NCBI GenBank assembly: GCA_963826145.1
Contig: CAWGVW010000001.1
Location: 1,550,001-1,614,000, forward strand
Reading direction: 5' to 3'
Source of the DNA: JBGPLJ01 sp963826145
GTDB lineage: Bacteria; Pseudomonadota; Gammaproteobacteria; Steroidobacterales; Steroidobacteraceae
Length of the DNA stretch: 64,000 nucleotides
Positions 52,637 to 62,834 of this stretch are shown here, piece by piece (within the stretch, counting starts at the first letter, position 1; each line of letters starts with the position of its first letter). The position numbers and the translations under genes were made by a program. The notes beneath the pieces were generated by a model. It worked only from the letters and a program-made list of their open reading frames with translations. It did not search any database and had not been told where the DNA came from.

Positions 52637-54948
52637 GAGTTTCCTGCAGCTCGCTCCGCGCCCGCCTTGAGACATTGGACGTAGTACGTGCCGTCACGGA
52701 CCTCGACGCCGTGCGTGTCATGGCCGAAGCCGGGAAAGCGCTTGTCCCACGCCCAGAGTGCGCGCAGATAACCGAGATACGGGCCGTCCTCGGGACCGGT
52801 CGACTCGCCCGGCATGAGCATGGGAATTCCAGGCGGGTACGGTACAACGCTCGTCGCGAGGATCCGATCGGCAAGATCATCGAGCGGCACGTGTTCGATC
52901 TCGTCGCGCACGAGGTACTGGAAGGCCGCGTTCGGGGTCATTACCGGAGTCGGCAGTGTCGAAAATGCCTCTGCCAGCCAATGTGTCTGCCGCGATTCGC
53001 GCAGTTGCGCGAACATCTGATCGGCGAGATCGCGCAATCCGATTGCGCCGTAAGTCTCCTGACGACCGGCCACGAGCTGGGGCAGCACTTGAGCGAGCGG
53101 CGCATTGTTGTCGTAGTCGCGCTTGAATTCGAGCAGCGCGTTCAAAAGCGTTCCCCACTTGCCCTTGGTGATACCCATCGAGAACAGGACCAGAATGGTG
53201 AAATCCGTGGTCTTCTCGACTTCGACCCCTCGGTGATGCAGATATGAGGTTACGAGGGTCGCCGGCACACCTCTCTTGTCGAGGCCTCCCTTGTCAGCGA
53301 CGCCGGGCGTCACGATCGACACCTTGATCGGGTCGAGCATGCAATAGTCGTCCTCGAGATCGCCGAAGCCATGCCACGTCTCGCCCGGATGCAGCACCCA
53401 GCATTGCGGATCGGTGGCAAGCACATGTGCCGGGGCATCCTCGAATCGGATCTTCCTGGCGGACCTCGCGACCTTGACGGTCTCTGCGTTCCAGGTCTTG
53501 AAGAACCAGGTCTTCTTCTTGGCAAAATCGCGATGCACGCGGCCCATGGTCTGCCGGAACGCCACCGCTTCTTCGATCGACTCGTTGGTGAGCGTCGGAC
53601 CGCCGGGGCCGTCCATCATGGCGGCCGTGATGTCGTTCGAGACGATGATCGGATAGAGCGGCGAGGTCGACGCATGCAGCATGTAGGACTCGTTGAACCG
53701 CGAGTGCGGGATCGGGCTGCGTCCGTCCCGGATGTGCAGGAACGACGCCTGCGAAAGCGCCGCCAGGAGCTTATGGGTCGAATGCGTGGCGAAAATCGTG
53801 GGCCCCTTGTGATCCTTGGGGTCGCCATGCATCGCGAATCTGTCCCGATAGATCGGGTTGAAGCGCGCATACGCGTACCAGGCTTCGTCGAAATGGATGC
53901 GGTCGACGGTCGGATCGAGAAGCTCTTCCACCCGTCGCGCGTTGTAGCAGAGGCCGTCGTAGGTGGAGTTCGTGACGATCGAGTGCACCGGCCGGGTATC
54001 GATGCCCTTCGTCACCAGCGGGTTCGCCTTGATCGCGGCCTTCAATGCGGCCTTGGTCAGCCGTTCGGGCGGAATCGGACCGATGATGCCGTAACGGTTT
54101 CTGAGCGGCACCAGGTAGGTCGGAATCGCTCCTGTCATCACGAGGCTGTGCTCGATCGACTTGTGACAGTTGCGGTCGCACAGGGCGATCTGATCGCGCG
54201 CCACCGCCGCCATGAAGATGACGCGATTCGACATCGACGTGCCGTTGGTGACGCTGTACGTGCGGTGCGCGCCGAATACGCGTGCGGCATACCTTTCATG
54301 CTCGCCCATCGGACCCGAATGATCGAGGAGCGATCCCAGGCTCCCGACGCTGATCGACACATCCGAGCGCAGCAGGTTTTCGCCGTAGTAGTCAAAGAAT
54401 ATCCGGCCCACGGGCGACTTGAGAAAGGCGGTACCGCCCGCGTGACCCGGCGTGTGCCAGGAATACTCGGACTCCAGCGTGTATCGCATGGTCGCCGCTG
54501 CGAGCGGAGGCAGCATGATCTCGAGGTAGCGGCGGATCGCGGCCGCCACGCGCCCGCCGACGAAAGCCGCCGTGTCCTCGATCGTCCAGATGAATTCGTC
54601 GACCATCTCCATCACTTCAACGGGGATGTCGGTGGCCTCGCCGCGCTCGGCCATCAGGAAGATCGGCATCTTGTCGTTGCGCGAACGGACGAACTCGATG
54701 AGCGCACGAGACTGCTTGTGGTCCCGTCCGCCGAGCGTCCAGTCGATCAGCAAGGCGTGGATCGCAGAGTCCGAGGTGACGACCGCGGTACCATCCGCAG
54801 CGGAGCTCGCCTCGACGACTTCGATGGCGCGCGCCTTCAGCTCCTTTACCAGCGCGCCCACGGCGCGGCCTTCCGCGGTCGGGGTACCGAGTTCGTCGTC
54901 GACGACCAACGCCCGCATGCTCAGTCGCTTTGTGCCTCGCTCGATCAT
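52633..54948 (-). CDS. Orn/Lys/Arg decarboxylase (unit 1), lysine/ornithine-like pocket motifs
   Basis: A 771-aa PLP-dependent fold-I decarboxylase. The N-terminal receiver-like wing domain (about 10-135) begins MRALVVDDE. The PLP domain holds Lys393 in HSTHKLLAALSQ. A C-terminal domain ends the protein. It aligns with AdiA, CadA and SpeC types. HTPGHAGGTAF and SDVSISVGSLGSLLDHSGP match lysine/ornithine decarboxylases at positions where AdiA differs, while ARFNPIYRDRFAMHGDP is AdiA-like, so the substrate is uncertain. ATG at 54948 follows AGAGGGAGAG. It is coupled to the antiporter downstream and lies 75 bp after the binding-protein gene. Confidence 0.93.
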   Translation of the reverse strand: MIERGTKRLSMRALVVDDELGTPTAEGRAVGALVKELKARAIEVVEASSAADGTAVVTSDSAIHALLIDWTLGGRDHKQSRALIEFVRSRNDKMPIFLMAERGEATDIPVEVMEMVDEFIWTIEDTAAFVGGRVAAAIRRYLEIMLPPLAAATMRYTLESEYSWHTPGHAGGTAFLKSPVGRIFFDYYGENLLRSDVSISVGSLGSLLDHSGPMGEHERYAARVFGAHRTYSVTNGTSMSNRVIFMAAVARDQIALCDRNCHKSIEHSLVMTGAIPTYLVPLRNRYGIIGPIPPERLTKAALKAAIKANPLVTKGIDTRPVHSIVTNSTYDGLCYNARRVEELLDPTVDRIHFDEAWYAYARFNPIYRDRFAMHGDPKDHKGPTIFATHSTHKLLAALSQASFLHIRDGRSPIPHSRFNESYMLHASTSPLYPIIVSNDITAAMMDGPGGPTLTNESIEEAVAFRQTMGRVHRDFAKKKTWFFKTWNAETVKVARSARKIRFEDAPAHVLATDPQCWVLHPGETWHGFGDLEDDYCMLDPIKVSIVTPGVADKGGLDKRGVPATLVTSYLHHRGVEVEKTTDFTILVLFSMGITKGKWGTLLNALLEFKRDYDNNAPLAQVLPQLVAGRQETYGAIGLRDLADQMFAQLRESRQTHWLAEAFSTLPTPVMTPNAAFQYLVRDEIEHVPLDDLADRILATSVVPYPPGIPMLMPGESTGPEDGPYLGYLRALWAWDKRFPGFGHDTHGVEVRDGTYYVQCLKAGAERAAGNS

Positions 54949-55023
54949 TGTCTCTCCCTCTTGAAATTGCGGACTGAAATCCCTACGCCTTCAACCAGGC
55001 CGGCCACGCCCGGCCCGCGCACG

Positions 55024-55971
55024 TCACTGACCGAGCGTGGACCACTGAAAGTACGTACGTGCCCTGTCGTCATAGCTACCGGCCCACTTCTTGACCAGAT
55101 CCGCAAACCCATCGGACGCGTAGAGCTGACTGAGAGCGCGATCGACGGCCAGCCGGAAATCCTCATCCCCGCGGGCGAGCGCAAGCGCGGACTGCTCGTG
55201 GGTGAACAGGCGATTCAGGACTGTGAGCTTCGGGCGGGTAGCATCATCCATGGCGCCTAGAATCAGGGCGCGATCGCCGAAGAAGACACTGACCTTGCCG
55301 TCCGCGAGTTCATGCAGTCCCGAGCGGTAGTCCGCGACCGGCGTGATCTTCGCATTCACCTGGAATGTCGCGGCCCGCTCCTTGAGCCAGGCCTCTGTCG
55401 TTGTGCCGGAGACTACCGCGAAGGTGGTATTTTCCAGGAGCTTCGCTGCCGGCGAGCCCCGCCAAACCGGTTTCGTGCTCGGTCGTTCGGAGAGCGCATT
55501 GCGCAGCGCCTCGGCCGCATCGGCGCGTAGAACCGCGCGGTTGCCGCCCGCGAACACCGGAATCGAGAACGAGACTTCCTGTCGCCTCGACAGCGTTTCG
55601 ACCGTGGGTGTGCACAGCAGGTCGATGTTTCCCTGTTGAACCTGCTGCAGGCGGTTTTCGAGCGTCACCTGCACCCAATCGACGGTCAATTGCGCGAGCC
55701 CGAGCTGCGTCTTGACCTGACCGGCGATCTCGTTGCAGAGCGCGACGCCATAGCCCTCCACCGCACCGCCTCCGCCTCGAGACGAAAAAGGCGGTGCGCT
55801 GTCAAGATAGCCAAACTTGATATGGCCCGACTCCTTGATGCGGTCGAGCGTTGCCGCCGCTGCGGAGTTCGCCGCAGCCAGCGAGATGCACACGACGGCG
55901 AACCCGGCGATGGCGCGGCTCGCAGACCATGCCCGGTGGCTGTGCGAGGATGTGGATCGTTCAACTTTCAT
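55024..55971 (-). CDS. Periplasmic amino-acid-binding protein (SBP family 3), no ABC partner nearby
   Basis: A 315-aa type II periplasmic binding protein with a signal peptide (about 1-40). LDRIKESGHIKFGYLDSAPPFS starts the first lobe, and VEGYGVALCNEI and QQGNIDLLCTPTVETLSRR are conserved in the polar/basic amino-acid binders. No ABC permease or ATPase gene is adjacent. It may therefore capture substrate for the two antiporters, act with a distant ABC system, or serve as a sensor. ATG at 55971 follows GGAAGGAG. It lies between the second antiporter gene (35 bp away) and decarboxylase 1 (75 bp away) on the same strand. Confidence 0.88.
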   Translation of the reverse strand: MKVERSTSSHSHRAWSASRAIAGFAVVCISLAAANSAAAATLDRIKESGHIKFGYLDSAPPFSSRGGGGAVEGYGVALCNEIAGQVKTQLGLAQLTVDWVQVTLENRLQQVQQGNIDLLCTPTVETLSRRQEVSFSIPVFAGGNRAVLRADAAEALRNALSERPSTKPVWRGSPAAKLLENTTFAVVSGTTTEAWLKERAATFQVNAKITPVADYRSGLHELADGKVSVFFGDRALILGAMDDATRPKLTVLNRLFTHEQSALALARGDEDFRLAVDRALSQLYASDGFADLVKKWAGSYDDRARTYFQWSTLGQ

Positions 55972-56006
55972 GATTGTTCTCCTTCCGGAAATTGCGCGCG
56001 CCATGG

Positions 56007-57344
56007 TCAAACCTTCCCAACGCGCGCAGCGGTCGCCGCCGGCGCAGCCGTGAAGCGGGGTGCGATGAACCCCCAGACGATATAGGCAATGCCGAGCACC
56101 AGCATGCCGCCAAGCACCGCGTCTTTGCCGGCGGCGTAGAGCGCGAAGACGCTATAGCCCATCGCGATGACCGAAATCACCATGTTGCGCTTGAACACTC
56201 CCGGGGCGACGTTGGCACTCCTCATCATCACCGCCAATGCGGATAGCGAGACGATGTAGGGGATGACGTTGGTGACAACCGCGAGATTGACGAGCGCGCT
56301 GAACTGCTCACTCAAGGTCGGCGATATCGTCATCAGCGCGAGCCCGGATTGCACGACACCGAGCACAAGCATGCCGGTGATCGGTGCCCCCATCTTGTTC
56401 ACCTTCGTGAAGAAGGCCGGGAACATCCGGTCCTCCGCCGCTGCCTTGCCGGTCGAGGCGATGGTGAACTGCCAGCCAAGGAGCGAGCCCAGGCAAGCGA
56501 GTATGGCCAGCGCCATGACGATCGAGCCCACTGTCGGGCTGAACATCTTCGCGAACGCGAGGCCGAACGGACCGGTCGAGTTGGCGAGCTCGGCATTCGG
56601 CACGATGCCCTGGATGACGGTCGTCGACAGGATGTAGATGAATGCGGCGCCCAGCGTCCCGAACAGGCACGCTAGCGGCACATTCTTCTTCGGATCTTCC
56701 ACCGCGTCAGAGTTCTGGGCGGCGGATTCCATCCCGAGGAACGCCCACAAGGTGAGCGAGATGCTGGAGCCCATACCCGCCCCGATGCTCATTCCCTGTG
56801 GATTCCAGGCCGCCGCGAACGTGTCGGAGCTGAACCAGAACCAGCCGATCAGCGAGAGCGCGCCGACGGGGAGGATGACGCCCCACACCGTGATCGAACC
56901 GATCTTTCCGGTCACGCCCGGGCCGCCGAAGTTGGCGAACGTCGTGAGCCACAGGAGCGCGATCACAGTCATGCAGGTCGCGACCGGAGTCGCCGACAGC
57001 GCAGGGACGAAAGTTGCGAGATAGCCGACAGCCGAGATGGCGATCGCCACGTTACCGATGGCGAGCGACAGGAAGTACAGGAGGAACACCTGGAAGTAGC
57101 CCGACTTCCCGTATGCGTCCTCGGCGTATGCCGCCATGCCTCCCGTGCGTTGGTTGAAGATGCCGGCTTGTGCGAAGCCGTACGCGATCGCCATCGATCC
57201 GAGGGCGGTCACGATCCACGACAGCAGGGAAATCGCGCCGACCTGCGCCATGTTGGTCGGCAGCATGATGATGCCGGAGCCCATCATGTTCACGGCGACA
57301 ATGAACGTGAGTTGCATCAGGTTCATTTTCTTTTTTTCAGCCAT
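56007..57344 (-). CDS. APC-family antiporter, PotE-like
   Basis: A 445-aa, 12-helix transporter strikingly similar to PotE, the ornithine/putrescine exchanger. Matches include NMMGSGIIMLPTNMAQVG, ITVWGVILPVGALSLIGWFW, LELANSTGPFGLAFAKMF-type segments and CLGSLLGWQFTIAS. It should exchange ornithine, lysine or a related basic amino acid for its decarboxylated product across the inner membrane. ATG at 57344 follows GGAGAAGCGG. It lies 29 bp after the second decarboxylase gene and is part of the six-gene operon. Its partner decarboxylase is AdiA-like rather than ornithine-type, an oddity noted separately. Confidence 0.92.
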   Translation of the reverse strand: MAEKKKMNLMQLTFIVAVNMMGSGIIMLPTNMAQVGAISLLSWIVTALGSMAIAYGFAQAGIFNQRTGGMAAYAEDAYGKSGYFQVFLLYFLSLAIGNVAIAISAVGYLATFVPALSATPVATCMTVIALLWLTTFANFGGPGVTGKIGSITVWGVILPVGALSLIGWFWFSSDTFAAAWNPQGMSIGAGMGSSISLTLWAFLGMESAAQNSDAVEDPKKNVPLACLFGTLGAAFIYILSTTVIQGIVPNAELANSTGPFGLAFAKMFSPTVGSIVMALAILACLGSLLGWQFTIASTGKAAAEDRMFPAFFTKVNKMGAPITGMLVLGVVQSGLALMTISPTLSEQFSALVNLAVVTNVIPYIVSLSALAVMMRSANVAPGVFKRNMVISVIAMGYSVFALYAAGKDAVLGGMLVLGIAYIVWGFIAPRFTAAPAATAARVGKV

Positions 57345-57373
57345 ACCGCTTCTCCTTCAGTCAATCCGCTCGT

Positions 57374-59714
57374 TCATTTCTTGCGGGATGCGCGTGCTGC
57401 AGTCCCGCCCTTGACGCAATAAATGTGATAGCTCCCCTCGTGCTCTTCGGCGCCCTCGACTTCCTTGGCAAAGCCGGGGAAGCGATGGCCGTATTCCTGC
57501 AGGGTTCGCAGGTAGGTAATCCATGGCCCGTCGTCCTTGCCGATGCTTTCTCCCGGCATGACGATCGGGATACCGGGTGGATACGGAATCACGCCGACGG
57601 CGACGACTCGGCCGGCGATCTCGGCGAGTGGCACTTTCTCGGCGTCTCCGGCCATCAGCCGCTGGAATGCTCGACGCGGAGTCATCTCCGGTACCGGGAG
57701 GGTCGCGTAGGCCTGTGCCTGCCAGTGCCCCTGCTTGCTCTTGCGCAGATGCGCCCACAATTCATCGCCCAGATCCTTGAGCCCCATGCCGGCATACCGC
57801 TGCGGCGCAGCCGCAAACACAGCCGGCAGAACCTCCGTAAGCGGCGCGTTGCGATCGTAGTCGACCTTGAAATCGAGGAGCGTATTGAGGAGCGTTCCCC
57901 ATTTGCCTTTCGTCACGCCTATAGAAAAGAGGAACAGCACCATGTGATCGGTCGTACGCGACGGTACGATCCCGTGGCGACCGAGGTAAGCCGTGACGAT
58001 GTCGGCCGGAATGCCCTTGGTATCGAGCTGACCGTCCATCTTCATGCCCGGGCAGACGATGCCGAACTTGATCGGGTCGAGCATGCACCAGCCGTCCGGC
58101 AGGTCTTCGAAGCCGTGCCAGCTCTCGCCGGGGTGCAGGATCCAGCAGTTCGGATCGGTGGACAGTAGCTCCTCGGGCGCTTCGTGAAACGGAATGCGCT
58201 TGCCGGTTTTCGGATGGCGCACTTCCTCGGCGTTCCACGGCGCGAAGAACCAGTCCTTCTTCGCGAGAAACTCCTGGCGCACGCGCGCGACCGCAAGCCG
58301 GCACGCCACGGCCTCATCGATGGTTTCCTGGGTCAGCGACTGGCCGGCGGGGCCGTCCATCATTGCCGCAGCGACATCGTTCGAGGCGATGAGCATGTAG
58401 AGCGGCGAGGTGCTCGCCTGCGCACAGTAGGCCTCGTTGAAGCGTCCGTGATCGATGGCGCCACGGCCGTCACGGATATGGATATACGATGTCTGTGACA
58501 GCGCCGCGAGGAGCTTGTGCGTCGAATGGGTCGCGAAGACCGTCGGCCCGTCCTTCGGGTGCGAGGTCGGTTCGCCGCGCATCGCGTAAGCGATCGCGGT
58601 ACATGGGATTGAACCGCGCGTAGCCGTACCAGGCTTCGTCGAAATGCACGCGGTCGACGCTCTTCGCGAGCCGCGTCTGGGCCTCGGCCGCGTCGTAGCA
58701 CATGCCGTCGTACGTGCAGTTCGTCAGTACCGAGTAGACCGCGCGCTTGTGGCCGCTGGCCTTGGCGAGCGGGTTGGCGGCGATGGCTTTCGCGATGGCC
58801 TCGGGCTCGAGCGCCTGCGGCGGTATCGGGCCGATGATGCCGTAGCGATTGCGCGTCGGGCTCAGGAAGACCGGGATACCGCCCGAGAAAGCGAGACCCT
58901 GCTCGATGGACTTGTGGCAGTTGCGATCGCAGAGCGCGATCTCTTCGTCACCTACGCAGGCGGTCATGATGGCGCGGTTTGACGCGGACGTGCCGTTGGT
59001 GACGTTGTACGAGCGGTGCGCGCCGAAGATGCGCGCGATGTTGCGCTCACTCTCACCCACGGGCCCGCTGTGACCCAGCATCGAGCCGAGTGCGCCGCGC
59101 TCGATGCCCATGTCCGTGCGAAAGACATTCTCGCCATAGAAATCGAAGAACGCACGGCCGACCGGCGACTTGAGGAACGCGACACCGCCCTGATGGCCGG
59201 GAGCCGCCCACGAGTACTCACGTTCACGGTCGTAGCGCGCCAACGCGGCTGCATACGGCGGCAGGAGCGCCTGAACGTAACGTTCGATCGCCGCCTGCAC
59301 CCGGCCGCAGACGAACGAGGCCGTATCATCGAGGATCCACACGAACTCGTCCGCGAGCGTCGCTACCTCGACGCTGACGGTGCCTGCTAGCTTGCGGCTC
59401 GCGAGAAGAAAAATCGGGATCTTGGTGTTGCGCGTCCGGACGGCGCGTAACAGCTCCGTCGCCTGCTCGTGGACGCTGCTGTCGTTATGCCCCTGCGTCC
59501 AGTTGAGCAGGATGCAGTGGATGCCGGAATCAGATGTGACCGTTGCGCGACCGTCTTCGCAGGAAAAGGCCTCGACGATTTCGATCCCACGGCTCTTGAA
59601 CTCCGACACGAGCGCTCGCACGCTGCGGCCGGCGGCACTCACCTTCCCTGCCAGTGCGTCGTCCACGATGAGTACGCGACGGACCAGCGATCTTGAGCCG
59701 CTACTTTGAATCAT
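57374..59714 (-). CDS. Arginine decarboxylase-like (AdiA-type) enzyme (unit 2), one frameshift
   Basis: A PLP-dependent basic amino-acid decarboxylase of about 779 aa. The wing domain starts RRVLIVDDALAG. EYSWAAPGHQGGVAF, TDMGIERGALGSM and NRYGIIGPIPPQ match AdiA, which makes agmatine from arginine with uptake of a proton. The PLP Lys is residue 400 after correction (ATHSTHKLLAALSQ). The frame breaks at 58588/58589, where one extra base (TTAC for TAC) turns YAMRGEPTSHPKDGPT out of frame; removing it restores that AdiA-like segment, so an error is likely. It is the first gene of the operon, with a 410-bp upstream region. Confidence 0.92.
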
Positions 59715-60124
59715 GACGCACCTGCGATGGTGGTGAAGAACGATTCAGACCGGAACATGCCGTGCTCACCCGCACACACACGCGGAGCCAGTCTACGGCG
59801 CACCATCGATCGCAACATTACGTTCCCCTTAGGGCGTCAAGAATGAAAATCCGGGCGGCGCCCGTTCCATTCAGAAACTGCGCTTGCCGACACCCACAGG
59901 CAATAGGTACTTAGCCCTATGCGCCCGGGTCCGGGACGCGGGCCTGGCGCGCAGGATGACTCTAGGATCAGCTGGCTATTTCTTCTTGCATGGCAGCTTA
60001 CGCGCGACCAACATATATGCACAAGCTCGGCCAAACACGAGCCGCCGCGGCCAGCCTCATTGCGACAGCGGCCGCCAAGCTGGTACCAACCGCTGAACCG
60101 ACGACCGAAAACAAGAGGACTGCA
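59715..60124. other. Divergent intergenic region of decarboxylase operon and Ca2+/H+ antiporter gene
   Basis: This 410-bp stretch holds no convincing gene. It must carry the promoter of the six-gene operon to the left and that of the antiporter gene to the right. It includes the regulatory-looking motif at 59901-59920 and a less GC-rich part near 59810-59835. No clear sigma-70 boxes stand out by eye. Open frames here are short and of no recognised type. Confidence 0.6.
59901..59920. promoter_or_regulatory. CTATRGG-type motif, copy 2, with an inverted repeat
   Basis: CAATAGGTACTTAG at 59901-59914 resembles the motifs at 49098 and 62775. Here it also forms a dyad: ATAGG at 59903-59907 and CCTAT at 59916-59920 around eight bases. 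It lies about 190 bp from the decarboxylase start and about 205 bp from the antiporter start, so either promoter could use it. Confidence 0.4.
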
Positions 60125-61344
<1,220 letters not shown>

Positions 61345-61931
61345 TCATGGTGCTCACGTTCACCGGCTCGCTCAGCGTCGCGGAGGCCGGGCGCTCGGAC
61401 GTGCGCGACATGCTCATCGGCGCACTCGGCTGCAACATCGCCTGGGGCATCATCGACGGCCTCCTGTATGTCATGGATTGCCTGAGCGAGCAGGCACGCG
61501 GCATTCGCGCGTTGCGCGCCGTGCGCACGGCTGCTGCCCCGGAGGCGGCGCACCGCGTCATTGCCGACGCGATGCCGCCGCTTCTGGCGGAAACGCTCGG
61601 CCCCGCTGAATACGAGACCATGCGCCAGAAGCTGGTTCGTTTGCCCGAGCAGCCGTCGCGCCCGCGACTGGGCAAAACCGAGTGGCTCGGCTGGCTCTCC
61701 GTGTTCCTGTGGGTATTCGTTACCACCTTCCCGGTCACGATCCCGTTCATATTCATGCAGGACATCGGCCGGGCAATGCGTGTATCGAACGTCATCGCCA
61801 TCGTGCTGCTGTTCGTCAGCGGCTTTGCGTATGGGCGCGTCACGGAATACCGACCCTGGCTCACTGGCTTCGCAATGGTTGTTCTCGGGATGGGTCTTGT
61901 GAGCCTCACCATCGCGCTAGGTGGGTGAGAA

Positions 61932-61957
61932 ACCCGCGGTGTCCGGACACCGCGGGT
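61932..61957. terminator. Perfect 26-bp palindrome, bidirectional terminator
   Basis: The stretch is its own reverse complement (outer bases ACCCGCGGTG, centre TCCGGA) and lies exactly between the ends of two convergent genes, three bases after one stop and 16 bases before the other. It can form the same GC-rich hairpin in both transcripts; T-runs are weak. Confidence 0.75.
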
Positions 61958-61973
61958 CATTCAGGCATTCGGT

Positions 61974-62633
61974 TCAGTAGCGAAACACCACGCCGAGCTT
62001 GAACTGATCGAAGTCCGGCGTGCCCGTAGCGTGATCAAACTCGTACCAGTGTTTCTCGTAACCCAATCGCCAGCTGAGTGAGTTGGACGTGTCCCAGCGA
62101 ACGCCGGCACCGAGATTGTAGGTAAACCCATCGGCTGAGCGTGTGTCCTGAACGGGCACGCAGATCTCGCCATACCACGGATCCCACCAGCAGCCGACTT
62201 CCACCCGGCCATTCGGGATGTTGGTATCGACGAAACTCCAGCCGATACCGCCCGTGACGTACGGTGTAATGTTGCCGTTCATGAAGTTGTAATTGACGTT
62301 GAGGCGCGGAGTGAAGGCCTCGTAATCGCCGCTCACATTCGCAGTGAGCGCGGGAATGTCGGCCGACTGAATCGTCGCGTCGTAGTTCACCTTCTGCCAG
62401 TCGAGCGCGAACTCGAACTCGAGGTTTGAATTGAGCCGGTAACCGAACGTGAGCCCAAGTCCGAAATCATCGCCCGCGGACGCCGTCGAACCGCCGTCAA
62501 ACTTCAAGTCTTTCGAGCCCTGGTAGATGGCGTCGACGCCAAACTCCCAGCCGTTATCCCTTCCAGCCCACGCGGGCGTACTCATCACTGCGCATCCTGC
62601 CAAGGCAATGACCATCCAATGTCTGGTTGACAT
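61974..62633 (-). CDS. Outer-membrane beta-barrel protein (OmpW/OMP_b-brl type)
   Basis: A 219-aa small porin-like barrel with a signal peptide (about 1-23). Amphipathic strands such as EFGVDAIYQGSKDLKFDGG, LGLTFGYRLNSNLEFEFALD and NYNFMNGNITPYVTGGIGW and the terminal aromatic (KLGVVFRY) show an eight-stranded barrel. A loop with two cysteines (VGCWWDPWYGEICVP) could form a disulfide outside the cell. Its role is unknown; such proteins often respond to osmotic or acid stress. The upstream region carries the third copy of the CTATRGG motif. Confidence 0.85.
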   Translation of the reverse strand: MSTRHWMVIALAGCAVMSTPAWAGRDNGWEFGVDAIYQGSKDLKFDGGSTASAGDDFGLGLTFGYRLNSNLEFEFALDWQKVNYDATIQSADIPALTANVSGDYEAFTPRLNVNYNFMNGNITPYVTGGIGWSFVDTNIPNGRVEVGCWWDPWYGEICVPVQDTRSADGFTYNLGAGVRWDTSNSLSWRLGYEKHWYEFDHATGTPDFDQFKLGVVFRY

Positions 62634-62774
62634 TCGTATCTCCTGTTGAAGGTTTTGGGGAACTCGACGAGGTGCCGCGCTGTTCGCCGCGAGTCAGACT
62701 CGCTCAGCACACAAGCTGGCGCCAGCACTCACGCATTAAGAATCGCTGACGAATGCCGACCCCGCCAGTTGGCC

Positions 62775-62787
62775 CTAGTACCTATAG
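62775..62787. promoter_or_regulatory. CTATRGG-type motif, copy 3
   Basis: CTAGTACCTATAG, reading CTATAGGTACTAG on the minus strand, lies about 140 bp upstream of the outer-membrane barrel gene. It matches the motifs at 49098 and 59901 in most positions. The rest of 62634-62834 shows no gene. Confidence 0.35.
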
Positions 62788-62834
62788 CTATTTCGGCGCG
62801 GCGACTGAACTTTCAAATCGGGCGGAGCACTGAG

